A DNA stretch of 44,262 nt from a virus, in the IMG/VR virus record IMGVR_UViG_3300033144_003771, positions 1-44,262 of that record; one strand, written 5' to 3'. The translations under genes were made by a program, and so were the position numbers. Shown here one piece after another: positions 15,582-23,850 of this stretch (position 1 is its first letter; the number at the start of each line of letters is the position of its first letter). The notes under the pieces were generated by a model that saw only the letters and a list, made by a program, of their open reading frames with translations, did no database searches and had not been told where the DNA came from.

Positions 15582-16226
15582 ATGGCAACATTAGCAAAGC
15601 TTAAGGCGCGTGTAATAGAAATTACCGATGGTGCAGTCTTTGCAGATTCAGTAACAGCAGACCTGAATCTTAGCGTGTCTGAAATAGCTGGCGGTGTGTT
15701 ATCCTCCCTGGGTAATTATCTTACCCCTCCCTTGCCTGATCTTTTTGCAATAGACACAATTGAGACATCGACTTTACTTGCCTATGTTTCAATGCCTGCA
15801 ACTTTTCAAAGATCACTTCAATTCGTGTCAAATAGCGATGGAAGGAAAATTAAGATTTATAACTCTATGATTGAATTTGCTGAGGATTATCCTCTTATGG
15901 ATGGATCGGGCGCAGTTGAAGCAGTGGTTGAGCAAGGTGGAAATCTTTATTATCAGAAAATCCCCACAGTAGCAGAAACGTTGACCCTCCACTTTTTCAG
16001 GTTACCAGTTGATATGTCAAAGGACGATGAAACACCCGACGGGATTCCTTCGCATTTAGCCGAATCATTGCTTGTTAATTCCGTGTGTAAAAAAATATTC
16101 CAATTGCGAGAAGGAGAGGATAGCTCTAAGAAAATTATATGGCACACAGAGTTGCTTACCCAAGCGTTACGAGTATTAGAAATGACTATTCCGGCAGATA
16201 ACCGGTCTTTATTCCTGGGAGACTAA
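15582..16226 (+). CDS. putative head-completion/adaptor protein
   Basis: A 214-residue protein. The N-terminal helix MATLAKLKARVIEIT is followed by DLNLSVSEIAGGVLSSLGNYLTPPLPDL, a mid-part of beta strands (TLLAYVSMPATFQRSLQFV), and the C-terminal helical HLAESLLVNSVCKKIF. The size and helix/strand/helix layout are those of podoviral adaptor or head-completion proteins (gp4/SU10-adaptor type), and the gene stands between decoration and tail genes. The family assignment is tentative. A second, clearer adaptor candidate follows at 17858. Confidence 0.5.
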   Translation: MATLAKLKARVIEITDGAVFADSVTADLNLSVSEIAGGVLSSLGNYLTPPLPDLFAIDTIETSTLLAYVSMPATFQRSLQFVSNSDGRKIKIYNSMIEFAEDYPLMDGSGAVEAVVEQGGNLYYQKIPTVAETLTLHFFRLPVDMSKDDETPDGIPSHLAESLLVNSVCKKIFQLREGEDSSKKIIWHTELLTQALRVLEMTIPADNRSLFLGD

Positions 16227-16232
16227 AAGAGA

Positions 16233-16628
16233 ATGATTGCCGCAACATATATTAATGCGACTACCTTTGAGGTTAGTGGAGACCAAACAGCGGAATTCCA
16301 TGTTGGCAGAAGAGTTAAGCTGATTGGCGATACAACGAAATATGGCACAATATTGTCGGTTTCCATTCCAGTAGCGGATACGCAGGTGGTATTAACGGCT
16401 GCCAGCGATGATTTAGATGCATCGCTTAGCGGAGTTTATTACGGGATAGTTAGCAAAAGTAATTCATCAATCCCAGAGCATGACCATGATGAAGATGAGG
16501 GGAGCGGTGGAGGAATCCGTCCTAAAAATGTTGTAGATACGACGTTGAGTGGTACGCCAAAGGTTTTTACGATACACGACAGTGGGGGCACCGCGTATTA
16601 TTTTAAAGGCTATCCAACTAAAGTATAG
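16233..16628 (+). CDS. small beta-rich virion protein
   Basis: A 131-residue protein. MIAATYINATTFEVSGDQTAEFHVGRRVKLIGD, then GTILSVSIPVADTQVVLTAAS and LSGVYYGIV is a motif commonly seen in phage tail-tip or fibre-attachment proteins, where a short beta domain follows an adaptor gene. A His/Asp/Glu-rich linker (PEHDHDEDEG) separates it from the C-terminal IRPKNVVDTTLSGTPKVFTI. The exact role is unknown. Confidence 0.55.
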   Translation: MIAATYINATTFEVSGDQTAEFHVGRRVKLIGDTTKYGTILSVSIPVADTQVVLTAASDDLDASLSGVYYGIVSKSNSSIPEHDHDEDEGSGGGIRPKNVVDTTLSGTPKVFTIHDSGGTAYYFKGYPTKV

Positions 16629-16640
16629 GCAGAGTTTACG

Positions 16641-17252
16641 ATGATTCAATGGGTTGATGATAATAGTTCTGAGTGGGTTGATACGCCAGAGGAATGGATA
16701 GAGCTTATCAACCTGGTTGTTGCAGCTCTTGAAAGTGCAGGAACGCTCGACAATATAGATTTAACTCAAAAGCATAGTCTCATAGTTCAAGCCATGTCGG
16801 GTGTCGGTGCCCTTGACAACGTTGCGCTAACTCAAAAGCATTTACTGGCGGTCCAAGAATTGTTGTCGGCTGGTATGCTTGACAATATCGAGCTTACCCA
16901 AAAACATCTTCTTGGAGTCCAAGAATTGTTGTCGGCTGGTATGCTTGACAATACCATATTAACTCAAAAACATTTCTTGGCCGTACAAGAATTGATAACT
17001 TCAGGAGCGCTTGACAATGCTGTATTAACCCAGAAGCATCTCCTCGTAATCCAACCTTTACTATCAGCAGGAGCACTTGATAACATTGGTTTGTCTCAAA
17101 AACACCTAATAGCGGTACAGGGATTACTATCAAGCGGAGCGTTAAGCATAGTTCTTTTTGGGTTAATGTATATCGCGCTGTCGCAGACCACGGAATATAA
17201 TATCGCGCTGTCGCAGACCACGGAATATAATATCGCGCTGTCGCAATTATAG
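16641..17252 (+). CDS. repeat protein with six 22-residue repeats
   Basis: A 203-residue protein. After a 35-residue N-terminus with WVDDNSSEWVDTPEEW, residues 36-167 are six copies of a 22-residue unit (consensus LDNIxLTQKHLLAVQELLSAGA). A short hydrophobic stretch (IVLFGLMY) follows, then 2.5 copies of a 10-residue unit, IALSQTTEYN. I do not recognise the family. The amphipathic repeats could form a solenoid or helical bundle, and a fibre or spacer in the tail is the simplest idea (inference). The near-identical DNA copies suggest recent duplication and variable repeat number. Confidence 0.6.
   Translation: MIQWVDDNSSEWVDTPEEWIELINLVVAALESAGTLDNIDLTQKHSLIVQAMSGVGALDNVALTQKHLLAVQELLSAGMLDNIELTQKHLLGVQELLSAGMLDNTILTQKHFLAVQELITSGALDNAVLTQKHLLVIQPLLSAGALDNIGLSQKHLIAVQGLLSSGALSIVLFGLMYIALSQTTEYNIALSQTTEYNIALSQL
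16746..17141 (+). repeat. six 66-bp in-frame tandem repeats
   Basis: Each unit encodes 22 residues starting LDN. Units two to four are the most alike; a run including TCCAAGAATTGTTGTCGGCT recurs exactly between the units near 16853 and 16919. The outer units are more diverged, as expected when central copies are homogenised. Confidence 0.75.
17171..17245 (+). repeat. 30-bp tandem repeats (2.5 copies)
   Basis: TATCGCGCTGTCGCAGACCA followed by CGGAATATAA occurs at 17171-17200 and 17201-17230, and its first 15 bases again at 17231-17245. Identity of the two full copies points to very recent duplication. Confidence 0.85.
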
Positions 17253-17271
17253 GGGTAGGAGCTATACAGTA

Positions 17272-17394
17272 ATGAAAAAAAATAAAAGAAAATCAATTGT
17301 TTTGGAAGTGCAGAATATAAAAGGAACAATTAAAATCGACAGAGTAGGAGGTAGGAAAAATGGGGAAAAGCGTACACAACGATGTGTTAGATGA
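17272..17394 (+). CDS. possible small basic protein (40 aa)
   Basis: ATG 17272 has TAGGAG 10 nt upstream and encodes a Lys/Arg-rich peptide beginning MKKNKRKSIVLEVQNIKG. It overlaps the next gene by 35 nt, which has its own good Shine-Dalgarno. It fills the 107-bp gap between the repeat protein and that gene. The start signal is good but the peptide is unrecognised, so it may be non-coding. Confidence 0.35.
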   Translation: MKKNKRKSIVLEVQNIKGTIKIDRVGGRKNGEKRTQRCVR

Positions 17395-17830
17395 TGCGCT
17401 GGACAGGATTGCGACCGCTACCAGAATGGACGTTACCAGCGACGTCGGAACGCCTGCAGACCTAACCAATACCTTGGCAAATGTTACGCTGACTGCTGGT
17501 GATGTTGGTGGTGATTATGTTATAGGAGAGGGCGACACTAATGGCCGAAAAATTGCAGTAGCACAGCAAGCTGATGTTGCTGTTACCGGATCGGGTACTG
17601 CCTTGCATGTAGTCTTGTCTTTAGGAGGCACAATTTTGTTGACTACTACATGCACATCGCAAGTGTTGACATCCGGCAATACTGTCACGATACCGACCTT
17701 TGATTATTATTATTATGATTATACGGTTCCTTCTGACACCGGCATGTATCAATATAACATTATTGCGACTGGGGCGAGCAGCAGGACTACTATTGTTAAA
17801 GGTCTGTTCCGGGTCGATGCAGTGATTTAA
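17360..17830 (+). CDS. conserved phage virion protein
   Basis: A 156-residue protein. The N-terminal VHNDVLDDALDRIATATRMDVTS...P.DL, then LANVTLTAGDV and GRKIAVAQQADVAVTGSGTALHVVLSLGGTILLTTT form a pattern repeatedly seen in phage structural operons near adaptor genes. It is predicted beta-rich. AGGAGGT lies 8 nt before ATG 17360. I cannot give it a specific role; it may be a head-tail joining or tail-surface protein. Confidence 0.6.
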   Translation: MGKSVHNDVLDDALDRIATATRMDVTSDVGTPADLTNTLANVTLTAGDVGGDYVIGEGDTNGRKIAVAQQADVAVTGSGTALHVVLSLGGTILLTTTCTSQVLTSGNTVTIPTFDYYYYDYTVPSDTGMYQYNIIATGASSRTTIVKGLFRVDAVI

Positions 17831-17857
17831 TCAATCAGAATAAGGATAATTTGAATT

Positions 17858-18514
17858 ATGGGAACTGTACTTGCCTCTAAGATAGCTGACGATGTTGCGA
17901 AATTATTGTTTGACGACAATTATGATGCGTTTGGTCCGTCTGATCATCTAAATTTCATTAATGCAGGCCAGAAACAGGCTGTGCTAATCAAGTCGGATAT
18001 AAGCATTAGCAATGATGCTGTTCAGCTTGCAGTGGGCACGAAACAGTCGATATCAGCCACAGGCATATCTTTCATTAAGCTGGTTCGCAATATGGGCACA
18101 GATGGGCTTACACCAGGCAAGGTTATTCGTTTTGTGGATATGGCCAGTCTCGACAGGCATAACCCCGATTGGCACACAGACACCGCATCTGCAACAATAG
18201 AATTATATACATTCGACCCCAGAAACCCCAAGCATTTTTATGTGTTTCCACCCCAACCTGCCGCAAACCAGGGTTATGCAGAACGGATTGAATCGGTATT
18301 GCCGACAGATATAGCGAAGATCGGCGATGTAATAACGATTGACGATATCTATGAAAGCGCTCTCCTGAATTACGATCTGTATAGAGCATACAGCATCGAT
18401 GCCAAGCAATCAGAGACGGCGGGTAAAAAAGCTATGTTTCATTATGGCCTGTTTGTTCAGATACTGACAGGCAAGGAAATATCGGAAATTAAAACAGAAG
18501 CCGGATCTAAATAA
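17858..18514 (+). CDS. DUF6682-like adaptor protein
   Basis: A 218-residue protein matching the DUF6682/phage-adaptor pattern: an N-terminal helix (KIADDVAKLLFDD), then FGPSDHLNFINAGQKQAVLIKSDIS, VGTKQSISATGISFIKLVRNMG.DGLTPGKVIRFVDMASLDRHNPDWH, and FDPRNPKHFYVFPPQP. The C-terminal helices are DIYESALLNYDLYRAYSIDA. Such adaptors bind the portal ring and carry the nozzle. The following gene is a nozzle-like protein, which fits that order. Its stop codon shares the A of the next ATG. Confidence 0.8.
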   Translation: MGTVLASKIADDVAKLLFDDNYDAFGPSDHLNFINAGQKQAVLIKSDISISNDAVQLAVGTKQSISATGISFIKLVRNMGTDGLTPGKVIRFVDMASLDRHNPDWHTDTASATIELYTFDPRNPKHFYVFPPQPAANQGYAERIESVLPTDIAKIGDVITIDDIYESALLNYDLYRAYSIDAKQSETAGKKAMFHYGLFVQILTGKEISEIKTEAGSK

Positions 18515-20253
18515 TGCTGAAAATTCTACAAAATCTTAAAGGTCAAGTTCCAGCGATTGACCCAAGCCTGCTGCCTGCAAACTTTGCGCAGATTGCCAAG
18601 AATTGTGATCTGCGCACAGGCAGGCTGAAACCTCTTAAAGACCTGGAGACAACAAAGACCTGGGCAGACCTCGGAATTGATTTGCGGTCTTTGTATAAAG
18701 AAGAATCGGCTGATAAATGGCTGTATTGGACGGAAAACGATATCAATGTGGTGAAAGCACAGCTTGCTGATGGGGATAACAGGCTGTTTTATTCCGGAGA
18801 CGGATACCCAAAACAGACTAATGATACTTTGATGCCTGCCACCGGCATACCTGATGCCACAGACGATTACAGACGTCTTGGAGTTACACCACCGTCAACA
18901 GCCCTGACCATTAACGGCCCTTATGGTACCGGCGATGGAGTAACGAAACATTCAGTGTCGTATTATTATACCTATGTCGTTAAATGGGCTGATGGCACGG
19001 AGGAAGAGTCGAAGCCTGTGGCGGCTACTGCTGTGATTAATATTGAGGGCGGTGAGTATCTTGCCGTGTCCGGTTTTGTAAAACCTACTCTGGTAGCTTC
19101 TGGCAACGATGTTACCCATTTCAGGGTTTACAGGCTCAATAGCGGCGATGCTGGGGCAGAGTATCAGCTTGCTAAAATGAGGCCGGGGTCAACGGGAGCG
19201 GCAGCCATATATGATATTCCGGTTGCAGATGTGCCGTTAGACACAACCCTTGTATATGACTGTGATTCTACTCCTGACGACCTTAACAGCAATCTTGGCG
19301 AAGCGTGCTTAACCGAAAAATGGGTAACCCCGCCAGACGATCTTGCACAACTTGGCCAATACCAGAATGGCATATTGGCGGGTTTTTCCGGCAAGCAGTT
19401 TTGCGTATCGGAGCCGTTTATTCATTATGCCTGGAAAACAGCAAACAGGATATCCCTGAGTTATACGCCTGTGGCATGGGGCACATATAGAGGTATGGCG
19501 ATTATAGCGACAACAGCTTTCCCATCTATCATTACCGGCGCTGACTCAAGTACGTTAATGGAGGAACCCTTAAAGTACAATCAAGGCTGTTTGAGTGCCA
19601 GGGGCTTTATCATAACCGATATAGGCGCATTATATCCTTCACCGGACGGAATGACCTTGGTTAATGAAAATGGTGTCAAAGTCTTGACGGCAAACGTTCT
19701 GACCAAAGAGCAATGGACTGATTTACCGCCAGCGGGAAAAACTCATGCCGATCTGGTTTCGTTTTACTATGACAATATTTATATAGGGTTTTGGCAAGGG
19801 AGTAACCAGGGGTTTATTTTTAATTTTAAAGATGAACCTTATATAACGACTTTTGAGGTTGCAGACACAATTTATCACGGATGTATAGATCCCATCACCG
19901 ATACATTGTATTTGCTGACTTATACCAACCCTGATTATTATGCCAAAGCATGGGAATCAGCGGCAACCTATCTAACGAATACATTTAAGTCTAAGAAATT
20001 CATAGTGCCTTCCATGGCCTTTATGTTCGCGAAGATAATAGGCAACCAGAGCGTAAGTGTGCCGGTCACACTGAAAGTTTATGGTGATGATGGTGAAGTG
20101 TTGTCAAAAACAGTTTACACAACAGACATTTTCAGGCTGCCGTTAAATTCAGAGTATAAAGCGTATGAATTCGAGGTTTCCGGAAAGGCTGAAATAGACA
20201 AGGTTTTGATTTCAACCTCTCCAGAAGAGATAATTGAGGCAATAGCGACATGA
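18514..20253 (+). CDS. tail nozzle/stabilisation-like protein
   Basis: 579 residues. The start LKILQNLKGQVPAIDPSLLPANFAQIAKNCDLRTGRL is typical of the SU10-type nozzle family, in which a short N-terminal arm precedes a beta-propeller-like body. Features include DDYRRLGVTPP, YYYTYVVKWADGTEE, and a C-terminal Greek-key region SKKFIVPSMAFMFAKIIGNQSVSVPVTLKVYGDDG, then YKAYEFEVSGKAEIDKVLIS. The nozzle closes the tail tube and retains DNA until infection. The gene is coupled to the adaptor gene (1-nt overlap) and to the fibre gene (4-nt overlap). Confidence 0.75.
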   Translation: MLKILQNLKGQVPAIDPSLLPANFAQIAKNCDLRTGRLKPLKDLETTKTWADLGIDLRSLYKEESADKWLYWTENDINVVKAQLADGDNRLFYSGDGYPKQTNDTLMPATGIPDATDDYRRLGVTPPSTALTINGPYGTGDGVTKHSVSYYYTYVVKWADGTEEESKPVAATAVINIEGGEYLAVSGFVKPTLVASGNDVTHFRVYRLNSGDAGAEYQLAKMRPGSTGAAAIYDIPVADVPLDTTLVYDCDSTPDDLNSNLGEACLTEKWVTPPDDLAQLGQYQNGILAGFSGKQFCVSEPFIHYAWKTANRISLSYTPVAWGTYRGMAIIATTAFPSIITGADSSTLMEEPLKYNQGCLSARGFIITDIGALYPSPDGMTLVNENGVKVLTANVLTKEQWTDLPPAGKTHADLVSFYYDNIYIGFWQGSNQGFIFNFKDEPYITTFEVADTIYHGCIDPITDTLYLLTYTNPDYYAKAWESAATYLTNTFKSKKFIVPSMAFMFAKIIGNQSVSVPVTLKVYGDDGEVLSKTVYTTDIFRLPLNSEYKAYEFEVSGKAEIDKVLISTSPEEIIEAIAT

Positions 20254-22100
20254 CGCAGATCGTACAAATTCCAGCACCCTCTTCCCCCCAATTTGGCCAG
20301 AGCGTCAAACAGTGGATCAACGTAAGAGACGGTGCAGTAGGTCCAGCAGGTCTTAAGCCCAATAGATTCGTCGAGGTGAAAGACTTGTACGACCCTGATT
20401 TTATCAATGCGCTTTCAGCTTATAAGTACCCTATTACCCGCGTAAACACCGATTATGGCTATACAGGCGATACATCAGCGCCACGACCGCCTACTAACCT
20501 TCAAATAGCCAGCGAAGTGTTTCGTAACATCCTAACATGGAATGATCCTAACAGCGACAATTTCTGGTATATTGAAGTTTACCGCGCCAAAGTGCCGGCT
20601 GGTGATGCAGCGCCTACTGTTGGTAATGCGATAAAGATTGCGTCGGTGCCAAAAACAGTAGAATCGTTTGTTGATACCGAAGTATCCATAACTTCCTATG
20701 ATCATTATTACTGGATCAGGGCTGTCAGTTATGCAGGCATAGCGTCTTTATGGCAGGATGGATATATCGAAGGGCATACCACTATTAACGCCACGATTGA
20801 CAGCATTATGACCACTTTGAAAGGCGCTGATCCTGACGCCTGGAGTTCGATAGTTGATTATGTTGTTGATGACAGGGTTTTGCAGGGCGGGAAAAGGTAT
20901 AAGTGCATTCTTGCGAATACTAACCAAGTACCTCCGAATGCAACCTACTGGGAACAGTCCGGCATATTGATAACCGGTAACATAGGCGGTGTGAATACCG
21001 TTGGCATAGACGGCAATCTGGTTGTTGATGATACGATACTGGCACGATGTATCAACGTTGACGATGCTTTTATCGGCATGACGATTCAGAGTACTGTTTA
21101 TGACCCTGGTGTATCTGGCTGGCAGATCAACGCAAATGGTGATGTTGAGTTTAATAGCGGGGTTTTTCGGGGGGCGACAGTATGGACTGCCATAACAGGG
21201 CTGGGCAAACCGGACGATAATGCCGATGTAACAGGAGACAATATGGCGGCAGCTATCGTTAACCTGCCCGCAACACTGGCCGGAGCGGGGCTGTATGCTG
21301 ATGCAACGCACCTCGGGTATTATGACGGCGCGGCATGGCAGGCATACATTGGGTCAGACGGGAAGTTCTATTTCAAGGGCGACGCGAATAACTATATCCA
21401 GTGGGACGGCACGGCCTTTACAGTTAAGGGACTTGCCTCTGTTGAGAGCCTGGGTGCCATTAATGCTGATTTGGGTACGATAACGGCAGGGAACATTACC
21501 CTTGATAGTTCTGGTTTTATCAGAACCTCCGGCAAAGATAATTATGCAGATGCCACGGCTGGTATATTTTTTGGATACGATACGGATGCTTATAAGCTGA
21601 ATATAGGCAATGCATCAAAAAGTTTGAAGTGGGATGGTTCTGAAATCATCGCCACTGGGGCTTGGATAGATACTGCAAATATCGTTGATTTGGCGGTGGA
21701 AACAATAAAAATTAAAGATCAGGCTATTACTATTCCTGTAAATGCTTTTAGCTCAACCGGAACAAGGGTTTATTCCGGGGACGGTGCAACAAATATAATT
21801 AGTGCCGCAATCACTTCAACCGGTGCGCCGATCCAAGTGATAATAGGGCTTAATGCCACCTACCCTTGGTCGCCAGCCCCAGAAATAAAATATAAAATTT
21901 ATATCAGAAGAGACGCTGTTGATATTTATCAGTGTGACACAGTATTCGATTTGGATTCGGACGAAAGGCAAGTAATTACAATAGCTATGGCCGACACACC
22001 AGGAAGTGGAGCGCATACTTATTATATTCGTGTTCTTTTAGATAGTAACGGGATAGATTTTTACAACAAATCAATATTGCTTTTGGAGACTAAAAAATAA
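20250..22100 (+). CDS. tail fibre/host-recognition protein
   Basis: 616 residues, coupled to the nozzle gene by ATGA. A fibronectin III-like module (APRPPTNLQIASEVFRNILTWNDP...YIEVYRA, ~residues 75-170) resembles those in host-specificity (J-like) proteins. A chitin-binding-like short motif follows (WSSIVDYVVDDRVLQGGKRYKCILANTNQVPPNATYWEQ, ~205-245). Further on lie repeated beta-strand segments typical of a fibre shaft (NANGDVEFNSGVFRG, INADLGTITAGNITLDSSG). It likely links the tail to surface receptors. The DGR target at 39178 may act as a second, variable tip. Confidence 0.72.
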   Translation: MTQIVQIPAPSSPQFGQSVKQWINVRDGAVGPAGLKPNRFVEVKDLYDPDFINALSAYKYPITRVNTDYGYTGDTSAPRPPTNLQIASEVFRNILTWNDPNSDNFWYIEVYRAKVPAGDAAPTVGNAIKIASVPKTVESFVDTEVSITSYDHYYWIRAVSYAGIASLWQDGYIEGHTTINATIDSIMTTLKGADPDAWSSIVDYVVDDRVLQGGKRYKCILANTNQVPPNATYWEQSGILITGNIGGVNTVGIDGNLVVDDTILARCINVDDAFIGMTIQSTVYDPGVSGWQINANGDVEFNSGVFRGATVWTAITGLGKPDDNADVTGDNMAAAIVNLPATLAGAGLYADATHLGYYDGAAWQAYIGSDGKFYFKGDANNYIQWDGTAFTVKGLASVESLGAINADLGTITAGNITLDSSGFIRTSGKDNYADATAGIFFGYDTDAYKLNIGNASKSLKWDGSEIIATGAWIDTANIVDLAVETIKIKDQAITIPVNAFSSTGTRVYSGDGATNIISAAITSTGAPIQVIIGLNATYPWSPAPEIKYKIYIRRDAVDIYQCDTVFDLDSDERQVITIAMADTPGSGAHTYYIRVLLDSNGIDFYNKSILLLETKK

Positions 22101-22516
22101 TGTCCGATTTTATAGTATATAATAAAAAAACAGGCGAAATATTTAGAACAGGCAATGCCCCTGAAAATATGATAAAAATACAAGTGAATAATGAAATCAA
22201 GGAAGGCGATAAGGGAAGCGGAGGAACAAAAAAGGATAGAAGAAGCTCCGGCCAAAGCAAGAGAAGCTTTGATCCAAAGCAGAGCGGATCAGATCGTCCA
22301 CAAAATGGCAATAGAGCAATTAACAGAAGAAGGCAAACTTTAAAAGGAGCAACCACAATGAACTTAACACCCGAACAATTATTCGCAAAAATAGGCATGT
22401 TGGTTATGGAAAACGATATTCTCAGAGCTGAATTAGGTAAGCTTCAGCAGGAAAAGGTGCAGAGGGAAAAGGAAGATAAGGAAGATGCCAAAAAAGGTCC
22501 AGCAGACAAAAAATAA
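22100..22516 (+). CDS. open frame with conflicting coding signal; possibly two genes
   Basis: The frame is open for 138 codons. Its first ~34 residues (MSDFIVYNKKTGEIFRTGNA) look like the N-terminus of a known type of short phage tail protein (YDxxTGxILRTG). From about codon 35 to 86 the frame becomes Gly/Ser/Arg/Lys-rich and non-globular (EGDKGSGGTKKDRRSSGQ), while the +1 frame there reads as a clean helical protein (22191-22343). From codon 87 it is in the frame of a further small gene with its own ribosome binding site (22358). So the long frame is probably not one natural protein. The alternatives are a frameshift mutation, or separate overlapping genes. Confidence 0.5.
   Translation: MSDFIVYNKKTGEIFRTGNAPENMIKIQVNNEIKEGDKGSGGTKKDRRSSGQSKRSFDPKQSGSDRPQNGNRAINRRRQTLKGATTMNLTPEQLFAKIGMLVMENDILRAELGKLQQEKVQREKEDKEDAKKGPADKK
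22191..22343 (+). CDS. overlapping +1-frame ORF encoding a helical segment
   Basis: In the +1 frame, ATG 22191 opens MKSRKAIREAEEQKRIEEAP, continuing AKAREALIQSRADQIVHKM and ending EQLTEEGKL. This strongly helical Glu/Lys/Ala composition is that of a real phage coiled-coil segment, unlike the parallel frame. No good Shine-Dalgarno precedes the ATG. It may instead be the C-terminal part of the protein that starts at 22100, joined by a +1 shift near 22190-22205. Confidence 0.45.
   Translation: MKSRKAIREAEEQKRIEEAPAKAREALIQSRADQIVHKMAIEQLTEEGKL
22358..22516 (+). CDS. small phage coiled-coil protein (52 aa)
   Basis: ATG 22358 is preceded by AAAAGGAG, 8 nt upstream, and encodes MNLTPEQLFAKIGMLVMEND, then ILRAELGKLQQEK and a Lys/Glu-rich tail. 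Short proteins of the form LTPEQLF.KIG.L.ME...LRA are common near tail fibre genes of phages. It lies in the same frame as the longer frame from 22100, but the ribosome binding site argues for independent initiation. Its end overlaps the GNAT-like gene by 32 nt. Function unknown; possibly a coiled-coil chaperone for the fibre. Confidence 0.55.
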   Translation: MNLTPEQLFAKIGMLVMENDILRAELGKLQQEKVQREKEDKEDAKKGPADKK

Positions 22517-23078
22517 CTCTGGGGAAAGCATTAACGTCAACCTCATGCCATATTGCGAGGTTGACGGGATAGCCACTTTTACCGATTCGGAAATCCTCGG
22601 TTTTTATGATCGCATGGTTAAGACCGGAACTGCTGAAATTGTTTTCACAGACGGCAAGATCAATTGCCGTGAAGACTGGTTGCGGGCCATGAAAAGCCCT
22701 GAGAACTTTTTGTATGTTGTTTATGCAGACAAAAAGGTGGTGGCTTTAGTGTGGCTGAACAGGGTCGAGATTAAAAAAGCACGATTCCATTATGTTGGTT
22801 TCTTTAAGGGCTGGAAAAAAGGAAGTGTTAAGATAGGTCGGCAGGTATTAAATATCCTGATGAGCAAAAAAACTTCTGATGGGTATCTGTTTGACGTGTT
22901 GACCGGACTTACCCCTTCTTCCAATAAGATCGCTATTAAATATATGCAGTTGTGCGGCTGGAAGATCGTTGGAGAGTTACCGTTTGGAGCATGGGATTAC
23001 AAAGAGAAACGAAGCGAACCGGCTCTAATAAGCTACTATGTGAGAAATGAGGTTCAAGATGATGAAAATATACAATAA
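22485..23078 (+). CDS. GNAT-fold-like protein
   Basis: A 197-residue protein. The order FTDSEILGFYDRMVKTG, FLYVVYADKKVVALVWLNRVE, RFHYVGFFKGWKKGSVKIGRQVLNILMSKK, LFDVLTGLTPSSNKIAIKYMQLCGWKIVGELPFGA has the strand-helix plan of acetyltransferase (GNAT) proteins, including the N-K-A-x-x-Y-M-x-x-x-G-W end-motif. The acetyl-CoA loop (normally Q/RxxGxG/A) is weak here (WKKGSVKIG). Related proteins occur in phage tail modules, possibly modifying virion or host proteins. Overlaps its neighbours at both ends, consistent with coupling. Confidence 0.6.
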   Translation: MPKKVQQTKNNSGESINVNLMPYCEVDGIATFTDSEILGFYDRMVKTGTAEIVFTDGKINCREDWLRAMKSPENFLYVVYADKKVVALVWLNRVEIKKARFHYVGFFKGWKKGSVKIGRQVLNILMSKKTSDGYLFDVLTGLTPSSNKIAIKYMQLCGWKIVGELPFGAWDYKEKRSEPALISYYVRNEVQDDENIQ

Positions 23079-23838
23079 AATTGTAATTGCTGACTTTGGT
23101 GCAGGGGAAATACTCGAAGAAGATTCATTTAAATACACAGGCCCCGTATCGGAATGTAAAGGTGGTGGTAGTTCAAGCACCACCTCCGTTGACAAGGAAT
23201 ACAACGCTGGGATGTTAGCTTTGTCAAAAGAGCAGCAGGGCTGGGCAAGAGAAATGTTTGATGTGTTTAAGTCAGGACTGGGGCCTGGTGATACCAGCGA
23301 GCTTGAGTATATGCAGAATGTTATTAATGCCAACCAGAAGCTGCTTCCTGCCCAAACAGCATTAGAACGATCTCAGATGGGGTTTGAAGAAAAGAAGATT
23401 GAAGCAGAAACGGAACTTCTTCCATCGCAGACCAAAACAGCTCTATCTCAACTGGAATTAGAACAAGGAAAAATTGGCGCAGGCATGGAACTTCTTCCCG
23501 GCCAGACCGAACTGGCAAAAACACAGATCAGCGATACCATGGCGGGAATCAAAGAAAGGGCGCCGGTGCGAACAAAGTTCTTTAAAGAAGCTGCGGAAGG
23601 CGTTGATGTAAACGAAAGAATGAATTTGGCACAGGCTGATGTTGCACAGGGATTTGCGGGCGCAGAGGGAATTGTCCGTAGGAATGCCGCACGGATGGGC
23701 AGGAATCCTACCAACATCGACTTTGGCGATATGGCAACCAACAGGGCAAAGGCTATAGGATTTGCACGCACTAAGGCCAGAACTGGCGCAGAAGATGAAA
23801 GCTGGAACCGACTGCGTGGCGCCATGGCAGTCGTATAG
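23059..23838 (+). CDS. internal virion/DNA-ejection protein
   Basis: About 259 residues. A Gly/Ser linker (KGGGSSSTTSVDKEYNAG) is followed by ALSKEQQGWAREMFDVFKSG, the characteristic opening of podoviral ejection (gp7/DTR-like) proteins. Then comes a repeat with LLPxQTxLxxxQ three times (QKLLPAQTALERSQ, ELLPSQTKTALSQ, ELLPGQTELAKTQ), probably helical pairs. The C-terminus is basic (RRNAARMGRNPTNIDFGD, ARTKARTG). GAGG 6 nt upstream supports ATG 23059 over 23047. Its neighbours are two more proteins of the same class, which together would form the ejectosome. Confidence 0.65.
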   Translation: MMKIYNKIVIADFGAGEILEEDSFKYTGPVSECKGGGSSSTTSVDKEYNAGMLALSKEQQGWAREMFDVFKSGLGPGDTSELEYMQNVINANQKLLPAQTALERSQMGFEEKKIEAETELLPSQTKTALSQLELEQGKIGAGMELLPGQTELAKTQISDTMAGIKERAPVRTKFFKEAAEGVDVNERMNLAQADVAQGFAGAEGIVRRNAARMGRNPTNIDFGDMATNRAKAIGFARTKARTGAEDESWNRLRGAMAVV

Positions 23839-23850
23839 AGGAGATTTGTT

